6,428 bases of DNA from Candidatus Sabulitectum sp. (GTDB taxonomy: Bacteria; Fermentibacterota; Fermentibacteria; Fermentibacterales; JCC-6): positions 886 to 7,313 of the forward strand of contig JAOZRM010000159.1 in NCBI GenBank assembly GCA_029940175.1, read 5' to 3'. The translations under genes were made by a program, and so were the position numbers. Each line of letters opens with the position of its first letter. The first letter of the stretch is position 1. This document shows, piece after piece, positions 1-5,400 of this stretch. The notes below the pieces were generated by a model. The model saw only the letters and a program-made list of their open reading frames with translations, was not told where the DNA came from and did no database searches.

Positions 1-639
1 CTCACCCAGGTCATCGGGGAACGAGATTCCAACAAGGTATGGAGAATCAACCCTTCTGGTCTCTTCCCAAACGTATTCAATCCGCCCATCTTTGTTCACC
101 GAGGAACTGGTATAGGGCCTGTCATGATAGCGAACCATCTCAGGGTGGGAACCCTCAGGAAAAATAATTGTAAGCGAAAAATTACTTGAACCGGTAAGAA
201 GGCCACTGTCGAACCATGTGGGAGTGAATTCCATGGAAGCATAATCATCATCTTCGGTATCCAAAAAGACCATGTTCCCATTCTCGCCCCTGAGCCAGAA
301 ATGCCCCTGTTCTCCGGAGTGGATTGCATTCCCGTCCAGATGGACCTCAACTCCGTTGTCTATGTATGAAGACACATAGATTCGAGAAAGAGAATGACCG
401 TCTACGCCTGCTTCCATTTGAGAAGCACTGAATTCATATGAAGGAAAACCTATGTCGATAACATCTATGCTGCTGTACCCTGGAGTGCATTCAAAGAGTA
501 TTTCGTAACTGATCAAAAGGGATCGGTTTCTTTGAACTTCAACAGTGCATGAGAACTCTGGAATAGAGAAGTCGTAATTCTGACCACTGGCTGAAAGAGG
601 GATAAGAAGCAAAAGAAGAATGATAAAGTTTTTCACCAT
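1..639 (-). CDS. Secreted protein of unknown function, 3' end beyond window (N-terminal 213 residues)
   Basis: The frame is open from the ATG at 639-637 to the left edge with no stop, giving 213 residues of a longer protein. Residues 1-19 are a signal peptide: a Lys at position 3, a Leu/Ile-rich core at 5-13, then PLSASG, with cleavage probable before Gln20. The exported part looks beta-rich, with alternating hydrophobic residues and many Asp, Ser and Gly. Notable segments are IDVIDIGFPSYEF (58-70), an acidic DTEDDDYAS (127-135) and PTWFDSGLLTG (140-150). Cys31 and Cys51 could form a disulfide. No catalytic motif is recognised. A GAGGAGG ribosome binding site lies 8-9 nt upstream on the minus strand. 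The start overlaps the last 7 nt of the zinc-ribbon membrane protein gene, so the two are translationally coupled. The pattern resembles exported hypothetical proteins of anaerobic bacteria that may carry a C-terminal membrane anchor, but that part lies outside the window. Function unknown; the reading frame is secure. Confidence 0.85.
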   Translation of the reverse strand, partial: MVKNFIILLLLLIPLSASGQNYDFSIPEFSCTVEVQRNRSLLISYEILFECTPGYSSIDVIDIGFPSYEFSASQMEAGVDGHSLSRIYVSSYIDNGVEVHLDGNAIHSGEQGHFWLRGENGNMVFLDTEDDDYASMEFTPTWFDSGLLTGSSNFSLTIIFPEGSHPEMVRYHDRPYTSSSVNKDGRIEYVWEETRRVDSPYLVGISFPDDLGE

Positions 640-968
640 TTTGGAGCCTCCTCTACCTGGTACTCACTGCTGCAATAGGGGCAGGAGACAAACACAGCAC
701 CTGCTCGAACTGACAAATTATCAGAAGAAAGTATGCCACCGCACTGGTTGCATTTCATACCCTCAAGATTGACATCACCGGAAAGCTCCAGCTCCCGTCT
801 TATCACTACATCTCTTGTTTTGGGTTTTCGCAGGCCGAAAACAATCATGAATATGCCTATTCCAAGCATTATTGGCCCTTTAACCGGTCTGCCTCCAATT
901 AGAAATATGAGACCAAGAAGCAGAATAACAACACCGGAGATAACGAGAACAACCTTGATAGCTTTCAT
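633..968 (-). CDS. Small membrane protein with two transmembrane helices and a C-terminal zinc ribbon
   Basis: The 111-residue product has two hydrophobic segments, about residues 5-24 and 32-46, separated by a short loop GGRPVKG. A basic stretch follows (RKPKTRDVVIRR), which by the positive-inside rule places the C-terminus in the cytoplasm. The tail carries a zinc ribbon: CNQC at 73-76 and CPYC at 96-99, each CxxC knuckle followed by a short turn, with 19 residues between them. This spacing is typical of structural zinc ribbons. An AGGAGG site lies 5 nt before the ATG. The stop codon overlaps the start of the secreted-protein gene by 7 nt (ATGGTGA), so the two are expressed together and may act as a pair at the membrane. 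The ribbon might sense or bind something, but no function can be assigned. The leader contains a possible RNA structure, annotated separately. Confidence 0.85.
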   Translation of the reverse strand: MKAIKVVLVISGVVILLLGLIFLIGGRPVKGPIMLGIGIFMIVFGLRKPKTRDVVIRRELELSGDVNLEGMKCNQCGGILSSDNLSVRAGAVFVSCPYCSSEYQVEEAPKW

Positions 969-976
969 ATCTTCCT

Positions 977-1049
977 CCTGTAGTACATTGCTGTGTTAAT
1001 AACACCTGTCTCGCCTTCAAGCAAGCGCAGCAAAGAGAATTACTACAGG
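977..1049 (-). promoter_or_regulatory. Possible structured 5' leader covering the ribosome binding site of the zinc-ribbon gene
   Basis: On the minus strand, CCTGTAGTA (1049-1041) is perfectly complementary to TACTACAGG (985-977). The 3' arm contains the first three bases of the AGGAGG ribosome binding site (979-974). Inside this 9-bp stem are further compatible pairings: TTGCTG (1033-1028) with CAGCAA (993-988), a hairpin CGCTT/AGGCG (1027-1023 and 1016-1012, one G-U pair), and the palindrome GTGTTATTAACAC (1005-993). The palindrome shares one base with the second stem. Together they could form a multi-branched fold that hides the ribosome binding site. No known riboswitch class and no tRNA features such as a T-loop are recognised. 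The outer stem is unlikely by chance in so small a region, while the inner stems are weaker. Alternatively the palindrome alone is a protein-binding operator. Confidence 0.35.
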
Positions 1050-1101
1050 GAACAATCCTGAATCAACAGGCAGAATCATAAAATGTGTGGATAGGGGAAG
1101 T

Positions 1102-1605
1102 TTAGATAGCTGTGGCAATCTCTTCGATAACGTCTGACTCCATGCGATAGAACGGGATGGATGTGCCATCTTCCAGTGTGGTTGTGCCCTGACCGCTTAC
1201 CTCGAAACCTGTGCTTCTATAGGCTCGTATTGCTCTTTCGTTGGCTTTTCTAACCGTGAGTCTCACCCTGGTAATACCAAGAATTCGTACAGCTTCCTGC
1301 ATTGCTATTGAAATGGACCGGCGGCCAATGCCTTTACCAAGAATATCCGGTCTCCCGATGATTATTCCCAGGATTCCCAGAGAGTCTCCGGGACGGCGCC
1401 TGTCTACCCACACTCCCCCAATAGCGGTGTTGTCTATTGTTATTGCAAACCAGATGAAGTTTTCTCCCCATTTGCTCAGATCCTCAGGAGTTGAATAGTT
1501 CAAAGGAGTGACCTTCTGCATGTACTTGTGAGCGCCTACTGCATGGCTCCAGGAGTCAAGAAGTGTCAGGTCTTTCTCCTCAAAGCGTCTGAGAACTAAA
1601 TTCAT
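1102..1605 (-). CDS. GNAT-family N-acetyltransferase
   Basis: This 167-residue protein is a single GCN5-related N-acetyltransferase domain, which moves an acetyl group from acetyl-CoA to an amine. The N-terminal strand-helix LVLRRFEEKDLTLL (3-16) is the usual opening of the RimJ/RimL-like branch. The acetyl-CoA pyrophosphate loop is ILGKGIGRRS (88-97), matching the xxGxGxG/A pattern of motif A. Motif B is NERAIRAYRSTGFE (122-135), with the conserved Asn and the Tyr that usually acts as general acid (Tyr129). Length is typical. The start fits the fold, but only a weak purine-rich ribosome binding site (AAAGAAAG) precedes it, unlike the strong sites of its neighbours. It is the first minus-strand gene and lies 133 nt upstream of the zinc-ribbon gene. 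The substrate (protein N-terminus, antibiotic, polyamine or nucleotide sugar) cannot be told from the sequence. Confidence 0.92.
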   Translation of the reverse strand: MNLVLRRFEEKDLTLLDSWSHAVGAHKYMQKVTPLNYSTPEDLSKWGENFIWFAITIDNTAIGGVWVDRRRPGDSLGILGIIIGRPDILGKGIGRRSISIAMQEAVRILGITRVRLTVRKANERAIRAYRSTGFEVSGQGTTTLEDGTSIPFYRMESDVIEEIATAI

Positions 1606-1661
1606 ATGCAGTTCTTTCTTTTTTGCTTGTTTACCGATCAGTAATATTCCCAGTTGCGTGG

Positions 1662-1691
1662 TATATATTGAATTAACACCTGATTGGTCAA
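1662..1691 (-). promoter_or_regulatory. Candidate sigma70-type promoter of the acetyltransferase gene
   Basis: Read on the minus strand, a -35-like TTGACC (1691-1686, five of six consensus bases) is followed after 18 nt by TATATA (1667-1662, four of six). This would start transcription near position 1655, about 50 nt before the acetyltransferase ATG. It is the best promoter-like pair found in the divergent region. The spacer contains CAGGTGTTA (1682-1674), which recurs in the leader of the downstream minus-strand gene. Prediction by eye only. Confidence 0.35.
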
Positions 1692-1740
1692 CTTCATTTT
1701 GATATTGTAGATTACAGACCGAGGCTGATAAAGGAGGGAA

Positions 1741-2520
1741 ATGGCTCGTTCATCCGAGAGATCACATTGGGATAAGTTCTGGGAGAGGGAGAGAGACCTT
1801 TCTGAGATCTATGATAACGATGACAGAATCAGAGTTGAAGTGAGAAAAAGGCTTGACGTTCAGAATCTTCTTACACTGGAGGTGGGAGCTGCCACTGCCA
1901 GAGACAGCGTTGCTCTCGCTGAGGACGGAGCCGTGCCTGTTGCTCTTGATTACTCTCATGCAGCACTGAAACTTGCCCGAACCGCTGCTCAGGATAAGAA
2001 TATGACACTTCTTCTTGTGTGTGGTGATGCAAACGCTCTTCCATTTACAACAGACACATTCGATCTGGTGTTTCATCAGGGGGTTATGGAACACTTCAAG
2101 AACACAGACCACATGACTGATGAGTGCATCAGAGTAACAAAACCCGGTGGAAACCTTTTAGTGGATGTTCCTCAAACATTTCATGTTTACACAGTGATAA
2201 AAAAGATGCTCATTGCAATGAACGCATGGTTTGCCGGATGGGAAACGCAGTACACTGAAAGACAACTCAGTAAGTATCTCCGTGAACATGGCGTTGAACC
2301 CTGGTCAGTTTACGGAAAGTATTTTGCACCCTCCCTTGGTTACAGAATGTTCCGGGAAGTGCTTATCAAGGTCGGAGTAAAACTACCCATGAAGCCGGTG
2401 ATAATCCCTGCTGTACACAGATTCAGAACGAAGATCAGATCCGCTGTTGAGGAGAGCTGGCTGGGACCTAAAACCGCAGTAATAATCGGAGTTTTTGCCA
2501 GGAAACCGGAGAAACAGTGA
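1741..2520 (+). CDS. Class I SAM-dependent methyltransferase
   Basis: This 259-residue protein has the Rossmann-like methyltransferase core of the Methyltransf_11 type. Motif I is TLEVGAATARDSVALA (45-60). The acidic residue expected to bind the ribose of S-adenosylmethionine is Asp70 in VALDYSHAAL (67-76). GDANALPF (95-102) is the loop near the adenine, FDLVFHQGVMEHF (107-119) is strand 4 and the post-motif helix, and KPGGNLLVDVP (134-144) is strand 5. An extra C-terminal part (about 145-259) begins with a hydrophobic helix and includes GWETQYTERQL, probably for acceptor binding. An AAGGAGGG site precedes the ATG. The stop overlaps the GTG start of the glycosyltransferase gene by 4 nt, so the pair is co-translated and the acceptor is plausibly a glycan or glycolipid (inferred). 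In motif I the second and third glycines of GxGxG are replaced by alanine (Ala51, Ala53). Confidence 0.9.
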   Translation: MARSSERSHWDKFWERERDLSEIYDNDDRIRVEVRKRLDVQNLLTLEVGAATARDSVALAEDGAVPVALDYSHAALKLARTAAQDKNMTLLLVCGDANALPFTTDTFDLVFHQGVMEHFKNTDHMTDECIRVTKPGGNLLVDVPQTFHVYTVIKKMLIAMNAWFAGWETQYTERQLSKYLREHGVEPWSVYGKYFAPSLGYRMFREVLIKVGVKLPMKPVIIPAVHRFRTKIRSAVEESWLGPKTAVIIGVFARKPEKQ

Positions 2521-3629
2521 GAATTCTTGCATTGAACTGGAGAGATCCGCACAACCCTGAGGCAGGGGGAGCCGAGATTCATCTTCATGAGATACTGAAG
2601 AGGGCAGTCAAGGCCGGTCACGAAGTAATTCATGTATCGCATGCAATTCAATGGCTGCCTGACAAGGAAGTTATTGACGGAGTGCAGATTCACCGGCACG
2701 GTAAATGGTATTCATACAATTTCACCCTGGAAAAGTACTGCAAGTCTCTGGATCTGGACTCTTTCGATCTGATAATTGAAGATATCTGCAAGGTTCCTGT
2801 GTTCTCACCAAGGTGGTCAAAAACACCTGTTCTTGCCATTGTGCCCCATCTGTTCGGAACCACTGCATACAGGGAAGTCTCGTTTCTGAAGGCTTTCTAT
2901 GTGAACATATTGGAGTGGTTTATTCCACGGGTCTACGGGCGGAGTAATTTTGTGGCAATAAGTGACAGCACGAAAAAAGACCTTGTACGAAGAGGCATTC
3001 CAGCAGAGCAGATAAGCGTAATTCCGTGCGGGATAGACACTGATTTTTACAAGCAGGACCCTGCTGTTGAACCTGAGAATGGAAGGCTTCTCTTTGTGGG
3101 GAGGCTGAAAAAATACAAAGGCGTTCAGCATCTGCTTGGGGCAATGAAAATACTGCAAAGCAGAGACATCTTCACAAATCTTACGGTAATAGGCCAGGGT
3201 GACTATTCTCATGCTCTGAAATTACTGGTTGGGAAACTTCATCTTCAGGATAATGTCTCCTTTGAAGGATTTATCTCTCAGGAAGACAAGCTCAGCTGGC
3301 TTCAAAAAGCTTTTGTAGCCGTGTTTCCCTCTGCTAAGGAAGGCTGGGGTCTTACTGTGATAGAAGCAAATTGCTGCGGAACACCTGTGGTTGCCAGTGA
3401 TTCAGACGGTCTTCGAGATTCTGTTAAGAACGGTGAGACCGGTATTCTGGTTAAACACGAAGATCCTGCTGCTCTCGCTGATGCTCTGGAAAGCATTCTC
3501 ACCAACAAGGCTAAAAGAGATGAGTTATCCAGGCATGCCCTTGTATGGGCAAAGAGCTTTAACTGGGATCAGACCGGTGAAAGAATGCTGGAAGTAATCA
3601 GCAGGACAGTGAGGAAGAACAATGCTTGA
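2517..3629 (+). CDS. GT4-family glycosyltransferase (GT-B fold)
   Basis: This 370-residue enzyme transfers a sugar from an activated nucleotide sugar, probably to a lipid-linked or surface glycan at the cytoplasmic face of the membrane. The N-terminal domain opens with MRILALNWRD and the glycine loop PEAGGAEIHLHEI (14-26). The linker carries FVAISDSTKKDL (145-156) and VIPCGIDTDFY (168-178). In the C-terminal domain, FVGRLKKYKG (193-202) supplies the Arg/Lys pair that binds the donor diphosphate. EGWGLTVIE (275-283) is the EX7E motif that holds the nucleotide sugar, followed by ANCCGTPVVAS (284-294). Length is normal and nothing is missing. Translation starts with GTG, sharing GTGA with the stop of the methyltransferase gene, with GGAG 5 nt upstream. 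Its end overlaps the nitroreductase gene by 8 nt. The sugar and the acceptor cannot be read from the sequence. Confidence 0.95.
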   Translation: MRILALNWRDPHNPEAGGAEIHLHEILKRAVKAGHEVIHVSHAIQWLPDKEVIDGVQIHRHGKWYSYNFTLEKYCKSLDLDSFDLIIEDICKVPVFSPRWSKTPVLAIVPHLFGTTAYREVSFLKAFYVNILEWFIPRVYGRSNFVAISDSTKKDLVRRGIPAEQISVIPCGIDTDFYKQDPAVEPENGRLLFVGRLKKYKGVQHLLGAMKILQSRDIFTNLTVIGQGDYSHALKLLVGKLHLQDNVSFEGFISQEDKLSWLQKAFVAVFPSAKEGWGLTVIEANCCGTPVVASDSDGLRDSVKNGETGILVKHEDPAALADALESILTNKAKRDELSRHALVWAKSFNWDQTGERMLEVISRTVRKNNA

Positions 3630-4125
3630 CGCAATCAGGAACAGAAGAAGTATCAGGAAATACCAGGATAAACCTGTTCCTGCTGAAAAGCTTGAAATTC
3701 TTATTAGAGCCGCCATGCAGGCTCCCTCTGCGCGGAACACGCAGCCCTGGGAATTCGTGGTAACACAGGACAAAGATATTATGAACCGGATCCCTGAATT
3801 TCACCCCTATGCAGGAATGATTCCCTCAGCGGGAGCAGTTATTCTTGTATGCGGAAACAGGGAGCTTCAGGACGAGATAGGTTACATTCTTGAAGACTGC
3901 TCTGCAGCAATTCAGAACATTCTGATCGAGGCTGTCAATCAGGATCTTGGCGCAGTCTGGCTGGGAGTTTACCCCAGAGAAGATCGTGTTCAGGGTATGA
4001 TCAGCCTCTTCAACCTTCCCGGGCACATTGTGCCGGTAGCTCTTGTTTCTCTGGGTTTTCCCGCAGAGTCAAAAGAATTTGATGATCGTTTCACAAGAGA
4101 AAAGATCCACAGGGACTGCTGGTAG
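3622..4125 (+). CDS. Small nitroreductase-family FMN oxidoreductase
   Basis: This 167-residue protein is a compact nitroreductase-fold flavoenzyme. Such enzymes work as homodimers with FMN at the interface and use NAD(P)H to reduce nitro compounds, quinones or other electron acceptors. The N-terminal RNRRSIRKYQDKPVP (6-20) gives the Arg-rich FMN phosphate site, and APSARNTQPWEFVV (34-47) is the classic FMN-binding loop. DCSAAIQNILIEAVNQDLG (92-110) is the long dimer helix, AVWLGVYP (111-118) the following strand, and VPVALVSLGFPAE (137-149) the C-terminal flavin strand. Its length is that of the short ferredoxin-like or Thermotoga-type subgroup. GAGGAA lies 5 nt before the ATG. The start overlaps the end of the glycosyltransferase gene by 8 nt, so it is the third gene of that operon, although a functional link to glycan synthesis is not obvious. 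Natural substrate unknown. Confidence 0.93.
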   Translation: MLDAIRNRRSIRKYQDKPVPAEKLEILIRAAMQAPSARNTQPWEFVVTQDKDIMNRIPEFHPYAGMIPSAGAVILVCGNRELQDEIGYILEDCSAAIQNILIEAVNQDLGAVWLGVYPREDRVQGMISLFNLPGHIVPVALVSLGFPAESKEFDDRFTREKIHRDCW

Positions 4126-4140
4126 TAAATCAATGGAGCA

Positions 4141-4169
4141 TTGCAGATTCCGTGTTGTTAGTGTATCTT
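4141..4169 (+). promoter_or_regulatory. Weak candidate promoter before the GAF-HD-GYP gene
   Basis: TTGCAG (4141-4146) and TATCTT (4164-4169) are separated by 17 nt in the 69-nt gap between the nitroreductase and GAF-HD-GYP genes. They match the sigma70 consensus at three and four positions respectively. No convincing terminator was seen in the gap: GTTGTT and AACAAC could pair across a 14-nt loop, but without a GC-rich stem or T tract. Read-through from the upstream operon is therefore equally possible. Confidence 0.22.
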
Positions 4170-4194
4170 AAAAAACAACGACTGGAGGATTTGC

Positions 4195-5235
4195 ATGGAG
4201 GTTGTTACAACCGATAGTGATTTTCTGGAGAGAGTGCTTGCAGCAGGTGCAATCCTGATAAATATCGGTGATATTGATATACTTCTGGAACAGATACTCA
4301 CAGAAGCCAGATTCTTTACAAATGCCGATGCAGGGTCAATCTATACAGTTGAAGGAGATGTTCTCTCCTTTTGTCATTCCCAGAACGCTACGATTGTTAA
4401 TAGAGGAGAAAGAATCCCCTATACCCGTTTTACCATTCCCAGAAACAAATCCAGCATGGCTGGATATGTTGCCTGTACAGGGGAAATACTTAATATCGAT
4501 GATGTCCACAGGATTCCCACAGAAGCTCCTTATTCGTTTGATGACAGCTATGACAAAATCACATTCTACCGCACTAGATCAACTCTTACCCTGCCCCTTA
4601 TCAACAACAGACAAGAGGTCGTAGGTGTTCTTCAGCTGATCAACGCCAGAACCGATAAGCGGGAATTTATCCCATTCCACAGCACAATGGAGCTTCTTGG
4701 CAAATACTATGCAACTCTTGGTGCTCTGGCTCTTGAACGTGCAATGATGACAAGAACTCTGCTGATGCGCATGGTGAATATGACCGAGTTTCGCGACCCC
4801 AAGGAGACCGGACCTCATGTGAACAGAGTTGGAAGCTATGCAGTGGCTATTTACGATTCCTGGGCCAGAACCAGTGATGTTGAAGAAACTGATAGAATCC
4901 ACAACCGGGATGTGCTCAGAATGGCCGCAATGCTTCATGATGTGGGTAAAACTGGAATCAGTGACATAATTCTGAAAAAACCTGCCAGCCTCACTCCGGA
5001 CGAGCGAGCTACCATGGAAAAGCATTGTTTTATGGGAGCTGAAGTTCTAAGAAACTGTGAATCCACTTTCGATGAAATGGCAAGAGATATTGCCTTAAGC
5101 CATCACGAAAACTTCCTCAAGGGCTTAAAGGGGATGAGATCCCATTTATGGCAAGAATTACAGCAATCGCAGATGTTTTCGATGCTCTCAGTTCAAAAAG
5201 GGCATACAAGGATCCATGGCCAGATCATCTGGTGA
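4195..5235 (+). CDS. GAF-HD-GYP cyclic-di-GMP phosphodiesterase, frameshifted and C-terminally broken
   Basis: The readable frame gives 346 residues. Residues about 20-185 are a GAF sensor domain, recognised by FTNADAGSIYTVEGDVL, NKSSMAGYVA and STLTLPLINNRQEVVGVLQL. A signalling helix (175-200) leads into an HD domain: HVNRV (208-212), MLHDVGK (246-252, with the His-Asp metal ligands), KHCFMGAEVL (276-285) and SHHENF (302-307). These are the metal ligands of the HD-GYP family, which hydrolyses cyclic di-GMP. The last 39 residues, from 308 on, are unrelated to the family. The true continuation lies in another frame from 5115 to 5348. Comparison with the family pattern HHExxDGxGYP shows that the residues between Phe307 and the motif's proline are gone, a loss of about 16 nt. 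The frame product also lacks the later ADVFDAL aspartate, so phosphodiesterase activity is unlikely. GGAGG lies 6 nt before the start. Cytoplasmic; the GAF ligand is unknown. Confidence 0.88.
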   Translation: MEVVTTDSDFLERVLAAGAILINIGDIDILLEQILTEARFFTNADAGSIYTVEGDVLSFCHSQNATIVNRGERIPYTRFTIPRNKSSMAGYVACTGEILNIDDVHRIPTEAPYSFDDSYDKITFYRTRSTLTLPLINNRQEVVGVLQLINARTDKREFIPFHSTMELLGKYYATLGALALERAMMTRTLLMRMVNMTEFRDPKETGPHVNRVGSYAVAIYDSWARTSDVEETDRIHNRDVLRMAAMLHDVGKTGISDIILKKPASLTPDERATMEKHCFMGAEVLRNCESTFDEMARDIALSHHENFLKGLKGMRSHLWQELQQSQMFSMLSVQKGHTRIHGQIIW

Positions 5236-5348
5236 CAGAGGAAATGGAAAAACTTTTTAATAGTAAGTTCGATCCGGATCTGAAAATTCATTTCATGTCC
5301 CAGCTTGAGGCACTGAGAGAAATCAAGGAAACATACCCGGATCAGTAA
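5115..5348 (+). pseudogene. Out-of-frame C-terminal remainder of the HD-GYP domain
   Basis: One base back in frame from the GAF-HD-GYP gene, 77 codons read PQGLKGDEIPFMARI, then AIADVFDALSSKRAYKDPW, and later NSKFDPDL, ending at a TAA at 5346-5348. This is the normal second half of an HD-GYP domain: the residue run after GYP, the ADVFDAL helix with the last metal-binding aspartate, the SKRAYK signature and the FDP motif. It joins directly to SHHENF of the upstream frame except for the missing DGxGY residues. An internal ATG at 5148 has no good ribosome binding site, so the fragment is probably not translated alone. A -1 slip on AAAGGGG (5127-5133) would fuse the frames into about 384 residues, still without GYP. 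Confidence 0.85.
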
Positions 5349-5388
5349 ACATCTCCTGGAAGGTATACCCATATTCGGAGAGATGCGC

Positions 5389-5394
5389 GGGAGG
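5389..5394 (+). promoter_or_regulatory. Ribosome binding site fixing the lipoprotein start
   Basis: GGGAGG lies 6 nt before the ATG at 5401. An earlier in-frame ATG at 5383 would overlap this site and add six residues (MRGRIF) before the signal peptide, without its own ribosome binding site. The start at 5401 is therefore preferred. Confidence 0.75.
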
Positions 5395-5400
5395 ATTTTT

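Noticed and set aside
96..350. Minus-strand 84-codon frame
   Set aside because: It overlaps the secreted-protein gene in another frame, has no ribosome binding site or family resemblance, and the signal-peptide frame explains the region.
733..999. Plus-strand 88-codon frame opposite the zinc-ribbon gene
   Set aside because: It is antisense to a protein with two membrane helices and a CxxC/CxxC ribbon, and its own translation is low-complexity.
977..1049. tRNA gene in the 73-nt folded leader
   Set aside because: Despite the length and nested stems, there is no T-loop consensus, no D-loop pattern, no canonical 7-bp acceptor stem and no anticodon arm.
1057..1070. CCTG-AATCAA-CAGG hairpin downstream of the acetyltransferase gene as a terminator
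   Set aside because: The stem is only 4 bp and no T tract follows on the minus strand.
4579..5025. Minus-strand 148-codon frame opposite the GAF-HD domain
   Set aside because: Composition is unlike a protein (many His, Ser, Cys), and the plus-strand frame has clear GAF and HD motifs.
5352..5381. TCTCC/GGAGA inverted repeat between the HD-GYP remnant and the lipoprotein gene
   Set aside because: The stem is 5 bp with a 20-nt loop and no T tract; it is not distinguishable from chance.
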